From Dryas octopetala (lineage: Eukaryota; Streptophyta; Magnoliopsida; Rosales; Rosaceae), in contig OY992838.1 of NCBI GenBank assembly GCA_963921425.1, positions 9,486,001 to 9,550,000 on the forward strand: 64,000 bases of DNA, given 5' to 3'. The position numbers and the translations under genes are program-made. The notes below the pieces were generated by a model, which saw nothing but the letters and a program-made list of their open reading frames with translations, was not told the DNA's origin and did no database searches. Positions 1 to 13,930 of the stretch are shown here, piece after piece (within the stretch, counting starts at the first letter, position 1; every line of letters starts with the position of its first letter).

Positions 1-1365
1 AGTACTTGTGGACATTAATTAGTAATTTAGTACCTCCAATAAAGCAAATGTACTTGTAACATAGGAATATAGGATAGTACCAGTTTCCAATAATGCTATT
101 AGTAGTTAGCAGTTAAAGACCACCCCACCCCTACCCCTATCCCTATCCCTTAGGCTTTGCCCAATTCCAACATGTAAAGTTTGTAAACCCATAACCCACC
201 CTCATCAATTTTAATTTTATTACATTTTATGTTTTCTATGACATATTATGCATCCAAAAACTTCCGAGTGTGTACGTATTGGAGGTGCGTGCTTAAAGCC
301 ACCTATATTTTCTACATAGAAAAGTAAAATTTTGCATTATAATATTAATATATAGTGAAAGCGTATAATCTGAGGTCTTAATAAAATGAGAGGCCTCATT
401 CCCAAAAAATATATATATATAATATTTTGGGCTATTTTACTTATTACAAATTTATTTTGAATTAAATATTCTAACTTCTAAATATTTTAGATTGATAATT
501 AACAATTTGATTAAACGAGTCACACAGCTACATTCTTCGATACTATATCACCCAATATAAAACTTTCCAACAACACGTGTGCAAAACATTTAGCGGAAAC
601 CCTTGTGTTAATTCCAAAATTCCAACAGGCCGGCCATATTCAAATCACATGCAAACAAGAAGGAAAGGTATGAATGGCAGCAACTGAAATGGTACAATTG
701 AGATTTGAGACTGCAACATCATTACAAAATAACATGTAACATATATATATATATATATATTCCGTATGGGCATGGAAGACGCAAGCTCTAGGATTTGATT
801 TTGTAAATAGGGCAGGCCAATAGCCATTCAAGAGAATAAAATTATTGTGTACAATATTGACAAGGACGTGATCCTCTACACCACATAATTATTTTATTTT
901 GGGATATTCTCTTATTTTAATCAGGTAAGCAGTAATGTCATATACGAAAGGTTCTGTATAACCAAGTATTGATTAAAGTATTAAAAATGTGTTAGAACTT
1001 CAATTTATATGCATGGCCTTAATTAGCTTTCAAGGTGAATATATATTGAATTGATATGCTTTTCTAAAGCGAGTTATTTAATTAAAGGCACTAAGCACCT
1101 AATCATGCAAGTTTAAAAGCTCTTGTTAAAATTTGAGAGAAAACTTATATACATTAGAGGGAACAATATAGTACTGGTCCTACTGGATAATATTGGATAT
1201 CAAAGATAATGGGAAGTTTGGGGTATATGCATGTATTTTTTTCTTCTATAATCATGTACATAGCGAATATAATTCAGAACTTTTAAAACCGACCAACTTT
1301 TTGTATATATATATATATATTTGGGAAAACATACCCTAAAGATTATAAAAAAAAAAAGGCAATTG

Positions 1366-1450
1366 TTGGGATAGCCAAGTTAGAAAGAGGGTAAAATTTG
1401 TCCTCCGCATTCAAGTTCGATCCCCCCTCCTCCCAAATAAAGAAATAGAT
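1366..1450 (+). repeat. tRNA-derived SINE head (fragment)
   Basis: An A-box-like TAGCCAAGTTAGAAAGAG is followed about 35 bases later by a B-box-like CAAGTTCGATCC, the internal pol III promoter layout of tRNA-derived SINEs. It is followed by an A-rich stretch (AAATAAAGAAATAGATAAAAG). I found no second copy in the window. The match is by eye, and no cloverleaf could be confirmed. Confidence 0.4.
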
Positions 1451-2882
1451 AAAAGAAAAAAACTTAAAAAAACCAAAACTTTTCCTTCTTCTTAATTTTT
1501 TGTTCGCTACATTTGAAAGTTTTTAAATTTGAAAATATCATAATTTTAACATCACAGTAGAGTATTTCTATTCAGAAATTTGTTTTTCTATTGAAAAGTG
1601 AATAGTACTAAGATGGGAATTTTGCGCTACTTTGTTGCAGGGATGGCCCTAACATTCAGGTGTTCCAAGGTGAATCATAAAAATGGGGCTATCAACCCTT
1701 CATGTACAGTATTTGAGACTATCATATCTATAGTATCTAAGTATATAAGAGATCTATAAAATTTTTAAGCACCCGAGATGATTGCCTACTTCACCTACCC
1801 TTAAGGCCTCCTTGCTCTATTGATCGACCCATCATCCTCACATTGGTTGAGCATTTTTGTGAGTATGCATCCACCCATATGTGCCAACCATTTTTAGTTC
1901 TTCTAAAATTAAAAGAATATAAGTGAAATTAATAAAGGTGTAGTTGGTATTCTTACTTCATTTATCATCGTTAAATTAGGTTTCATTGGGTCAAAACAAA
2001 ATTAAAATGGTAATTACTGAAGAAGATCTCAATTTCTTTCTCTTCTTTTTAATTAGGAAAAGACTTCCTCTACTAGTCTACTTGCTCCCTATTTCCTGTT
2101 TGTTCTACCATATCCTTAATTCCTTCTTAGTTTCTTAATTTTTTTGAATATCAAAATGCGGTAGAACTTTGGGTTTACAACATTATTGTTGTCTACTTAC
2201 CAAGGAAGGTAAAAGATTTCTTCAGTAACTCAATTATAACTTGGACTTTTGTTTCAAAGTTTGGACTTGGTCAATGGCTGAGGTAGAATATCTACAGTAA
2301 GTCACTTACCTTTTTTTTCTTTCTCGCATCCTACTTTTTCTCTTTTTTATTGTAACTTTCACTATATTACGTACAGTAATTTCCATTATACAGTATTATA
2401 ATACCAAATTAAGCTTGTCTGCCATATTGTCAATTTTTATTTTCCCAGCTGGCAACGTACGTACGTATACAAAGTCTCCTAAAATTTTATTTCAAACTGT
2501 ACTGTGTAAACATGAGGGAGAAACTTCTTCAATAGGCAAAAGGAGAAACTTCAAAATGGTGAATACTATTCCTAGCTAGCTTGTAGAGACTAGTCTAGAG
2601 AGAAACTAAGCCTGAGAGTCTAGAGGAGGAGGTAGTGGTTTCGCTCCCTTCTAGTTTAACCCAATTTAGTTGTTAGCCAACCTCTTTCCTTTATGAATGT
2701 ACTTGTTAATTTCTATTTTCTTTCTGCTTCTTTCATTTCATTTCACTTTTAAAAAATTTATTAATTAAACTAATTTTTCTTTTTGGGTATTTTGTATTAT
2801 ATAATATTTCCAACCTTTAACTTTCATAATATCGCTTTCTTCATAGCTTTCACATTCATGTATAACATCTTAGCTTGGCCAA

Positions 2883-2909
2883 CCCTCTCTCTCTCTCTCT
2901 CTCTCTCTC
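2883..2909. repeat. (CT)n microsatellite upstream of the VQ gene
   Basis: A run of about 13 CT units. The bases just before it (TTAGCTTGGCCAACCC) recur, also followed by CT repeats, at about 53788-53845 inside the transposon in the intron of receptor kinase B. Confidence 0.85.
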
Positions 2910-3648
2910 ATTCACTTTGAGTTTGACCCGTTGCCAGCCACCGCACCTTTTTTTTCCTACTCCAATGGCGACCCCACCCTGACCCCCTCTTGCACTCTCC
3001 TCTAGAGATGGACCAAATGGATCCTTCTCTAAGTTTTTTTAGGCCTCCTTTGTCTCTGATGATCCCCAAGCAGATAGAAAGGCTTAAATAAATAACCTTT
3101 CCTCTTCCATTTCTCTTTTGCTTCTCTGAAACCCTAGCACCCCCCCTCACAACAAAAAAGAAGCAAAAAGAAGTACCCTCCCTGATCTCATCAGAACCCA
3201 AAAGAAAAACAAAGAAAAAAAAAAAAGAGAGAAAAGAAACAAAAAGAGATCAGCCTCCTCTCCCTCTTCTATCTATTCAGGCTTGCTTTCACATAGTAGT
3301 CATCATAAGATCTAGCCATACACACAGTTACAATATTCTCTCTTCTTTTAATAGTAACTTTGGCTGCCACCTCCAACTGATCAAGACAAGGAAAAGATTT
3401 GCTTCCATTTTCAGATCCAGAGCTTCAAAGATATAATATTCCTTCTCTCTTAAAAAAGCTGTTCTTAGCTAGAGACAGAGAGAGAGAGACATATATACAT
3501 ACATATCATTCACTCTATTCCTTCACTTCATATCCCTCCTTTTTCAGTACCCTCATAATTGTCCCCTCTCTCTCTCATCACCATCTTCTTTAATTGATCT
3601 CCCTTGAGGTCTCATAATTTCCAATTAAGCTCTAGATAGCAAGCAGCT

Positions 3649-5013
3649 ATGGATTCTGGTAACAGTGGAAGTATGCAATCTTCAAGTGGTGGTGATGATC
3701 AAGAAATTCAAGACCAAGACATTAACTCACAACCCATTTTCTTCAACTCTGATCCAACCCGTTTTATTGGCTCGTCCGCGGATTCACACCCTCCGCTGCT
3801 TTCTCATTACGAAAACCACCAACACCACCACCAACCAAATACACTTTTTGATCTTTCATCCAATTATCTCCACGCATTGTCTCAATCCCAACCACCAAAC
3901 CCATCATCATCAAATCCCAATTTCTTCCTCAACCTAGACACCACAACAGGACCCAGATCATCATCCGGCCCAAGATCCGAACCCATCTCATCAGCACTAC
4001 CGGGTCCATCATCATCGATTCAGTCACGGACAGCAGCCCAAGAGGAAACCAAGCAAGCTCGAGGAGTTTCATCATCAGCAGCCAGAAACTCAAAGAAGAG
4101 AACCAGAGCTTCAAGGAGGGCACCGACCACTGTGCTGACCACCGACACATCGAATTTCCGAGCAATGGTGCAGGAGTTCACCGGGATCCCGGCACCGCCA
4201 TTTCCGGGGTCGTCAACGTCGCCGTTTTCTCGCAGCAGGCTCGATATCTTCGGCTCTGCCTTGGGACCTCTCTACCCTTTACGTCCTTCGCCTCAAAAGG
4301 TCCTCCACCAGCCATTTCTTTCAAACTCTTCATCTTCATTAATGTTGAGCAATAGTACCATGGTTGATGCTACTACTACTAGTATTAATACTAATAACAT
4401 GAACAACAATTTCATCATCAATTCAAGTCATCAGCATCAACAACAAGGCCTTGTTCCCAAACAGTTGCCTTATCATCATCATCATCATCATCAACATCAA
4501 CATCACCATGACATGCTCAACAACATGCAAAACAACCCAATTCTCACATTTCATCAGTCTCTTAATCCACAGCAGCAGCCACCACCTCCATTCCACTCTT
4601 CATCAATTGATCATCATGTGTCCAACTTTGGAGATCAATTGGGTATGAGCCATGGATACAGTAGTGTGAACAATCATGTAGCTGCAGCTTCAGTGGATCA
4701 TACAGTACTACCTTTGAGGAGTACGGATCATGATCATGAATATGATGATGGTGGTAGCTGGAGATCCAGTACTGGAGTTGGATCCAACGATGGGAGATCA
4801 TCAGTACTAGTGGACCACTTGAGGCCGTTGGATGGGAATATTAATATTTCATCAAGATCATCAAACAGCACTATTAACTATGCAGCTTCTTCTTCATCGG
4901 ATCATCATCAGTTTCACCCTGCAGACAAGTGTTTGGAGATGAACAATAACATTGTTTCTACTACTAGAGGTACTGAACCCACGGTTGACTCATGGATTTG
5001 TCCTTCAGACTAG
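3649..5013 (+). CDS. VQ motif-containing protein (calmodulin-binding-like)
   Basis: Single-exon gene of 454 residues. The VQ motif, FRAMVQEFTG, lies at residues 170-179 and fits FxxxVQxhTG. It follows a basic stretch (KKRTRASRRAPTTVLTT, about residues 149-165) and is followed by IPAPPFPG, a context typical of one plant VQ subfamily. VQ proteins are small plant nuclear cofactors that bind WRKY factors and modulate defence and development; that role is family knowledge, not shown here. The rest is low-complexity: Ser/Asn-rich N-terminus, a His/Gln-rich run at about 275-290, and Ser/His/Asp-rich C-terminus. The protein begins MDSGNSGSMQSSSGG and ends WICPSD, both resembling this subfamily, so the start looks right. 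A long pyrimidine-rich leader precedes it. The exact paralogue cannot be named. Confidence 0.9.
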   Translation: MDSGNSGSMQSSSGGDDQEIQDQDINSQPIFFNSDPTRFIGSSADSHPPLLSHYENHQHHHQPNTLFDLSSNYLHALSQSQPPNPSSSNPNFFLNLDTTTGPRSSSGPRSEPISSALPGPSSSIQSRTAAQEETKQARGVSSSAARNSKKRTRASRRAPTTVLTTDTSNFRAMVQEFTGIPAPPFPGSSTSPFSRSRLDIFGSALGPLYPLRPSPQKVLHQPFLSNSSSSLMLSNSTMVDATTTSINTNNMNNNFIINSSHQHQQQGLVPKQLPYHHHHHHQHQHHHDMLNNMQNNPILTFHQSLNPQQQPPPPFHSSSIDHHVSNFGDQLGMSHGYSSVNNHVAAASVDHTVLPLRSTDHDHEYDDGGSWRSSTGVGSNDGRSSVLVDHLRPLDGNINISSRSSNSTINYAASSSSDHHQFHPADKCLEMNNNIVSTTRGTEPTVDSWICPSD

Positions 5014-8000
5014 CTTCAAGAGAAGGTGGCCGTGATGGCCATGGTGGTGGTGATAATTATGGAGAAGTTAATTAGCAGCATAATTCTGTTCTTAATTAAC
5101 CTTATTAGTCACCACTTAATCATTTTGCAGCATGATTATAAATTTTTCGGGTTCATTATGAATCTATTATAATGACTTAACCTATGAAAATATATAATGA
5201 GCCATCATGGTAGTTTAATTATATTATATATGTAGATATATAGCTAGGTATCATATATTATATCATAGCTTCTTCAATACGTAGCTCGATCGGATTAAAG
5301 AGGGTATGATTACAGAAATATTGGTACTTTTTTTCTTTAATTTATTGTATTACAACTTACAAGTATATATTCATTCCTATTTTTCTTCTTAAAGTCTTTA
5401 ATTATGTGGTTAGTTTATGTGCTTTGGTTACTTTATATAATATATATAAAAATATAGAATCAGAATATAGGCAAATTGCCTTCTCGAATAAATTAAGAAA
5501 TGACTTCACGAAGCCAATGCTATGCGAATAGTTAGCGTTTATCGATCTTATATTTATTTAGGATGAATAATATTTTTTTAGTAGATAATTTGACAAGTTA
5601 TATATATAATCTATGCATTCATGCATGATAAGTATATATTATTCATTAATCAATTAATTAGTACCGTTACGTACTAAAATTATATATGTTCCACATGGTT
5701 GTAATTGATCAAAATTTGATAGTATAAATGTATAATATAATAAATTGTTTAACAAACAAAAATTATGAGTTTTGCTTGAACTTAGTACGTACATATGGGT
5801 ATTACCCAAAGGTCCTTGTCCATAGGAAAGGATCAAGTAGTTGAGAAGGGATTGTGTAGACCTAGCCTTATAGCCTTATGGGTACTACCCAAAGGTCCTT
5901 GTCCTTGTAACGCTTCTTAATTAATTGGTATATGATCTCTAATTGCATTGTAGTTCTTAATTGGTTTTTGTATGTTTCTTTCCACTTTAATTGGCTAGAT
6001 CTTTTTACCTTCATTTGTAGCTTTTACAATTTACAAACTAAGGATTATGGATTATGGTTGTTTCATGGTTTGTGTAATATGATCTCTAGCTCTTGCACTT
6101 TAGAAACAATATAGATGAAATGATGGAGCTGTTGGTGGCAAGATTTGGGGAATCCTTACCTGCCGCGCGCAATCATAAAGTAGATAGATCATGAAAGAGT
6201 CCTCGATCACTAGCTAGTCTTTAATCTTTATATGCTCATTACTGCAATTTCTACCCCTTTTCGGGTAAATAAAATCCCTCTCCTATTACTTTTAGATTAG
6301 CTAGATACGTTATAAAAACTAGATTCTTTAGGGTTTTCAATTTTAGTAATTAAGAACCCATATATAAACAGTAATTTAACTAAATAGGGAGGGTAGAAAG
6401 ATAAGAAATAATAGAGAGATTAGAGATAAAGAGGCTAACCCTAAGATTTTTTATTTTTTTTTAGAGTCACCCTAGAAACTTACTAGTTGATATAATATAT
6501 TGAGGTATTTTCTGCTGCAAGATTCATATGCATAAAAAATAAGCGATGTGAAAGACCGTTTCAATGCATCCTGCATTGGAGAAAAATTAACAACGCATTA
6601 TATAGTTAACAAATGAAAACCATTAACTAGGGAATACAGAAGAGAGAAACGTCCATGTAACATGATATGGCTGATTTGGTATTCCAATCCAATAATGTGA
6701 TGGCACATATGCTAGCTCTTATACTTCATTACAAAAAACTTTCTCCAATTTTAAAATAAAACATAGGGAGACTTAGAGTTTAGTTCATGTTATGAGTTTT
6801 TCTTAAGCTAAAACCGGTAGTGATTTAAGGTTTTTAATTAAATCCTTTTATTTTTCTTTTTTGACGGCTTTATATTAGATTTTAACTTCAAGATTTTGGG
6901 CTAACATACAGCCTCTATAAAACCCACTCTACACCCTATGAGGGGAAATACCCTTCAAATCGGAGAAAGATTTTATTATAAATTAAAAGATTTTTCTTAT
7001 AAATTAAAAGAACTTTATTATACATTAAAATGATTTTTTTATAAATTATTATGAATTAAAATAATTTTTTAATAAATTTTAAAACATTTTCGATCTCTAT
7101 CTAAAAATAATTTTTTTAAAAAACCTGAATCTAATTATCTCTTAAAGATATCTGATGGAATACTAAATGAACTCGTATCGCTATATATTATAGCTAGGTT
7201 AATTTTTTCCCCAGGGGAGTAGTTAAATATAACGGGCATGTGAACCACACACGTCAATTCAACAATTGAGACTTCTGTGTAAGTCTCACTTCATTGATCA
7301 AACCGCTTAGAAGTTGCGCGCAATGTAAATATCATGCATGGATTAGTAGTGGTATGTAAATATCTATGCAAAAGTCAATGATATTAATTCGAATTTGGAT
7401 TCTCTCTTTGTGTTGGTTAATTATCCATTAACCTAATAATTTGGACAGTCAAAATAAAGAGAAAATCAAGATCATATTGAGTTATACGGTTATACCTATA
7501 TTCTGAGTTTGGAACTTTGGTGAGGAATAGACTTACTTTGTAAATGAGTAATACTAAATATACAACATTTACTTACCATATAAAGATTTACTTCGTACGT
7601 CTCAATTTATTCCAACATTTCAAATTTGTGTCTAATTAAACACAATTCTCACAACACATAAACTCCCAATACTAAAACAATATCTCTGACAAAAAAAATG
7701 TTAGAAGGATCACAATTTCTAACCTAATGATATGATTGTTAATTTATCTATTACCATATAATTACATTAATATGTGTATATGGAATAAGTACTAACCAAC
7801 AACCATATCATATGCTCAACTAAGTTGATCCCTCCAGCATTATTCCTCAATGAGGTGTAACCTAGCTACTTAATTGTGACTCCCATATGGATTCTATTTT
7901 AATTATGAGAGATGTGCGATCAATAATGTTGATACAACTAGTTTTATTATTTGCGGCCGGACTAATTAATTTGACAGCTAGCTTTTAGAAATGTAGAAGT

Positions 8001-8578
8001 ATTTGAATTAGGGAGACTCGATGACAAAATTAATAATAATCCTCTTAGAAAATTATGATGATGAGGATGAGAGATAATTATATTAGACATGGGATTTTGG
8101 ATTTTGCAATATCATGAGGATTGAGGAGGACATATGGAGAGGATGTGTGGTGACATGTGACTCGTCTTGTTTGGAATTATGGTGGCTCATGGCCCATGCC
8201 AGAGAATAACATGGTATTAGCAATGATGTGCTTCACTTCACCATATCTCTCTACCTATTTGCCTTTTCACTCACTTGTCCTCAGCTCATCAGATCGACCT
8301 CAGCCTCACGTGACACACACACTGCCCTCAGATCTCCCTTCACCCTACAACAACAAATTCTCAAATGCAAGCGTTACATAAATGAAATAAATTTAAAATT
8401 TAATTTTTTTTATTATTGTAAAATCTGCAAAGTGCCCTTTTAATATTAACTAATTTATTTTTTTATCAAAAGGTATTTAATGAAAATTAATAAATCAAAC
8501 TAATCAACTCCATGTGGGGTGAATCAGTGACTGTTTTTAGTCATTAGAATTACAAGCTCCACAAATGATTTTTTTATC
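5014..8578. other. Intergenic region, no gene recognised
   Basis: AT-rich DNA downstream of the VQ gene. The first 250 bases probably include its 3' UTR. A short phrase reading TACCCAAAGGTCCTTGTCC occurs twice, at about 5802 and 5886. Open frames are short and lack coding character, and no RNA gene is visible. Confidence 0.55.
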
Positions 8579-8768
8579 AATAATGCTAGTTGTCCCACAT
8601 TTTTTTTCCCACATTTGTATCCCACCTGATGTGTCATTACTTTATTGGAAGAGTATTTCCTTTTTCTTTTTTAGGTTTTATTTTTTAATTTGTAGTGTCC
8701 AATGTATGAATGCCATGTAAGATGGTATGAAATTGTGGTATAAAAATGTGGTAAGTGTAGCATTACTG
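8579..8768 (+). mobile_element. 190-bp MITE, copy 1, with 10-bp target duplication
   Basis: The element runs from AATAATGCTAGTTG to GTAGCATTACTG, with imperfect terminal inverted repeats. It is flanked by TTTTTTTATC on both sides (8569-8578 and 8769-8778), a 10-bp target-site duplication. A second copy of the same length in the opposite orientation lies at 24731-24920. It has no coding capacity. A 9-11-bp target duplication is typical of Mutator-like elements (family knowledge), so a MULE-derived MITE is the likely class. Confidence 0.85.
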
Positions 8769-8951
8769 TTTTTTTATCCCTGAAAAAGCCAAGTTTTAAT
8801 TTGTGTGCATACAAAATTAGAAAGCAGAGGCTCATGTGTAATGTGTTAAAAAGTTACCAAATTAGACTAATTTAGAAACATTGGAAATTTATTTTATATT
8901 TACCTTTTATTCTGTCTGGTTGTGGTTCTTAATTAGTTTTATAATATGATC

Positions 8952-9268
8952 GAGGAATGCTATCCACTTTCTCAAATCCACATTTTTCACCGACATTCTC
9001 TTTTATTATTCTAATTTTAAAGTGTAAATTCATAATCGAAACTGTTCATTTTTTAGATCAAACCATGAAGATTATCTCTATAAAAAATCAACTAAATCGA
9101 AAATCGTTTGATTATATAACTGTGATAAAATAAACATATAATTTTGATAATAATTTAATTCACTATTTATTTATTTGATAACGATTATATATTACATTGT
9201 GGAATGGATAATAAAAGATAATATCAATAAAGAAAGTGAATTAAAAAAGGTAGATAATATTTCTCTTA
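8952..9268. mobile_element. Probable MITE with degraded inverted ends
   Basis: The left end GAGGAATGCTATCCACTTT and the reverse complement of the right end (GAGAAATATTATCTACC) resemble each other. The core at about 9070-9135 (AAAAAATCAACTAAATCGAA and onward) recurs in diverged form at about 12811-12864 and 30620-30686, both in the opposite orientation, so it belongs to a repeat family. The ends are approximate, and the target duplication is uncertain (possibly TATAATAT). Confidence 0.45.
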
Positions 9269-9308
9269 TAATATTAGTAGTCATAATTGGGACTAGATAC
9301 TAACTATG

Positions 9309-9677
9309 AGTTAATTACACTTACACCTCCTAAGGTTTATCATCTTTTCACATACACCCCCTGAGATTTCAATAATTACACATACACCCCTTGAGGTTTC
9401 AAAACTGTTGCATATAACCCCCTATAGTAACAAAAAATGATAAGAAATTATGCGAAAAAACATGCTAAGGGATTAAATAGTTTAATAAGATTACTCAAGA
9501 TGTAAGGTCCAACCTCAATAGGAATATTTTCTTTTTTATTTATTTATTTTTGTCTCTTATAGGGGTTATATGTAATAGTTTTAAAACTTCAGGGGGTGTA
9601 TGTATAATTATTAAAACCTCAAGAGATGTAAGTGAAAAGATAATAAATTTCAAGAAATGTAAGTGTGATTAACTCTG
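9309..9677. mobile_element. MULE-like MITE with long TIRs and perfect 9-bp TSD
   Basis: Terminal inverted repeats of roughly 120 bases face each other: the left arm starts AGTTAATTACACTTACACC, and the reverse complement of the right arm reads (CAG)AGTTAATCACACTTAC. Inside the arms is an ACACCCCCTGAGGTTTC-like phrase in several variants. The 9-bp sequence CTAACTATG lies directly on both sides (9300-9308 and 9678-9686), as expected for a Mutator-like insertion. It has no open frame and is about 369 bp long. Confidence 0.85.
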
Positions 9678-10942
9678 CTAACTATGCCCTAGATTACTGA
9701 GAAAAAAAAAAGACACGATGGATTCCGAGGAAAAACAATGTGCATGAATCAGGCTTAAGGTTGAATTATAAGCTTATTGGGATTTGTGTGTCTTTGCACG
9801 CCAAGAGAGAGAGACTACTTTAACCCTCCTATAAGCTTAATCCTCATATACGAATAAGAATTAATCATCATTTTTTTTCTTTTTAGTTTTTTGGTTATCA
9901 AGAGTCAATCATTCATAAGAGACTTTATATCAGATGGTGCTGATTCCTTTTCGACTTGTTCGATCTGTTAAGAGCCTCTTTTCCTCTTAACTATTTTTCT
10001 TTTGGAAACTAATAAACAATTTTTCTCACCAAAAAGTCAAAAACTATTAAAACAAGTTTTTTATTTTATTCCTTGTCGTTTGTGCATGTTTGGGTATACG
10101 CAATCCATGACGGCAGAAGATTGTATGATGACGTAAGTTGGTCTTTGAGGACTCCAACTAACAACTCGTGGCTTAGACTGGAACTGCTGTTGCAACCCGC
10201 CAGCCAGCGATGTTGGACCGTCGTTGCCTTATAATTTTGGACTTAAAAGGGTAAGCCTCATAATATATCGACTTATAGCCAAGATAAAGTGGTTAATAAT
10301 AAATTTCTAATGTGGAATTTTACTCTTAAGATTTTTAAGTGTTAAAGTTTTTAAGATTAACTCAAGTGATGATGGGAAGTGAAATAAGAGTTAGAATAAG
10401 ACTAATTAGGTCGAAAGTTGATTCAGTTTTCTCTAATATAATTAATAAAATTTATAAATGTTATGGTTAAGTTAAATATGCAAATAAACTAAATTGAGTT
10501 ATATAAATTTAAATATTTAATATAAAATTAATTAACAAATACCTGAATTGCCTACTCTAACTAAATCACATGTGGTATCAAAACAAGTCCAAAAACTGAG
10601 ATTAGAACCACATATACCAATATGGGTTCTTTATTCATACTCATATTTGATCCTATGCACATTTTCAATAACTTTTATTAACTAATACTATTTGCGAAGC
10701 TACTAAACTCCCTACATCATAACTAACGATACCCTAGACTGACTGACAAATAAAGTCTAAGCAGATCGAGTGGTACCACTGGAATTCCCTTTGAAAATTA
10801 GTTGGTATGCTGTATGCAGCTTATAAAGGTATACTAGAATAGGGTTTGGGACCTTGTGTAGCAGTTAGCGGAGGGGCTAAGCACCCTATATAAACCCGAA
10901 ATTTAAATAGATGCATGCTTTACATATTATATATATATACAC

Positions 10943-11463
10943 GAGGAAATTATAAATTTAGTTCACTTATTCTATACATAGTTTAATTTTAGTCCATGAT
11001 TTTTTTTAAGTTCAATTTTGGTTCACGATTTTTTTTAAGTTATGATTTTAAATCATTTTTGTTGTGTTTTCTTCAATTATAATTGAAGTATAAGTTATAT
11101 TTTATCATTTTTTAGTCATAAGAACCAATTTGGGGTATTAGAATAAAAGAGAATTGAAATTTGGTGAAGTTTGAAAAATCTGAAAAATTTGAAAAATTTT
11201 TAGGAAAAATTGGTAGTTTCAGGTACCTTACTTTGAGACCAATTATCTTTATATGATTGTAAAGAGGAGACACATAGCTTTAAAACAAGTATATATTTGG
11301 CTAAGATTTAATAGGGTAAAAGGCGGGACAAATTTGAGATAATAAATTTGAACCTTTATTGAACAAGTGGAACAATTAGTTGACTAAAACTGAAATTAAA
11401 AAAAAGTCGTGGATCATAATTGAACTAGTTATAAAATAAGTGAATCAAATCTGTAATTATCTC
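10943..11463. mobile_element. Long-TIR non-autonomous DNA element
   Basis: The left end GAGGAAATTATAAATTTAG mirrors the reverse complement of the right end (GAGATAATTACAGATTTG). Similarity continues through a phrase about GTTCACTTATTYTATA and a 'GTCCATGA' phrase for some 100 bases. The interior has no coding capacity. It sits in an (AT)n tract, so the target duplication cannot be read. It is probably another MULE-like MITE. Confidence 0.6.
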
Positions 11464-13202
<1,739 letters not shown>

Positions 13203-13837
13203 AGTGCTTAATTAAAACGATCTGAGAAGGTATGCATGTATAATAGAAGTAGTTCAAAAAAATTAATTGGCGGGGTTTGAGTACGTAGGTTTCACTGCAG
13301 ATCGACATGGAGACACTATCCATGTCTGCCTCAACTGGTTTGAAGTAGTTTTCATGAACCCCACATGTTCCCCACTATCTATCTATATACATTTCTCTTA
13401 TGAATGCTACAAGATGCAGCTACAGGGTCGTTGCCACCCAGCCAGCTCAGCCACCTACAACTCAGATGTTATGTCTCTTCCACAGCGTTTATACATAGTA
13501 ATATATATAAATCTATATACATTATTCCATCTCCTACCGTTTTAATTTGGAGTATATCATGAGTAACATGCATGCGCCTTACTCTACCTACCTAACGAGT
13601 TTGAATTCTCTTAAAAAAAGTTTCGTTAATGTTTGAACCTTACACATTTGAATAGTGCAAACTTTTGCATCCACGAAGCAACTGTAGGTTTTCTGCGAGC
13701 TATGTGTCGATGAGTGTGATTGATTATTGTAGAATGTAGATGAAGATATATGAAATGTCCGCCCGAGTCCTCGGTGTCCGAGCCAGCCCCTCGATCATTC
13801 TTTTTTGAACATGCCGCGGGTTGAACTGATTTTTTTT

Positions 13838-13930
13838 TTGTTATATTGAAGGGAATTGAACTCTGAACTTAGTCTAATCCTAATCCTAATTCCCACTCAC
13901 CGTTACCGTTTGAGCTAATCCCAAAAGCTT
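13838..13930 (-). repeat. tRNA-like SINE head on the minus strand
   Basis: On the minus strand the sequence begins GGGATTAGCTCAAACGGTAA (A-box-like) and about 40 bases later has CAGAGTTCAATTCCC (B-box-like), followed by an A run. This matches a tRNA-derived SINE head or tRNA pseudogene. A (TAGGATTAGGAT)-like insertion disturbs the anticodon region, so a functional tRNA is unlikely. Confidence 0.45.

Larger units (their letters stand above)
1..3648. other. AT-rich intergenic DNA and VQ-gene upstream region
   Basis: No gene is recognised here. The stretch is AT-rich, with short AT dinucleotide runs near 740 and 1305, a C-rich tract of (C)CCTA-like units at about 120-152, and a tRNA-derived SINE-like piece at 1366-1450. 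From about 2880 the sequence becomes pyrimidine-rich (CT runs at 2883-2909 and in 3500-3590). That is typical of a plant 5' UTR and proximal promoter, and it leads into the VQ-motif gene at 3649. The open frames in this stretch are short and low-complexity, and I do not accept them as genes. Confidence 0.6.

Noticed and set aside
120..152. Telomere-like CCCTA run
   Set aside because: Only a few imperfect units (CCCCTA, CCCTAT), too short and irregular to be an interstitial telomere tract.
3929..4801. Minus-strand and alternate-frame open frames inside the VQ gene
   Set aside because: These are shadows of a low-complexity coding sequence rich in CAT and TCA codons.
5654..6114. Short open frames after the VQ gene
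   Set aside because: They are rich in AT-encoded residues, without domains or splice context.
13838..13930. Functional tRNA gene
   Set aside because: A-box and B-box are present, but the anticodon region is disrupted by a repeated GGATTA phrase and the acceptor ends do not pair. A SINE head or pseudogene is more likely.
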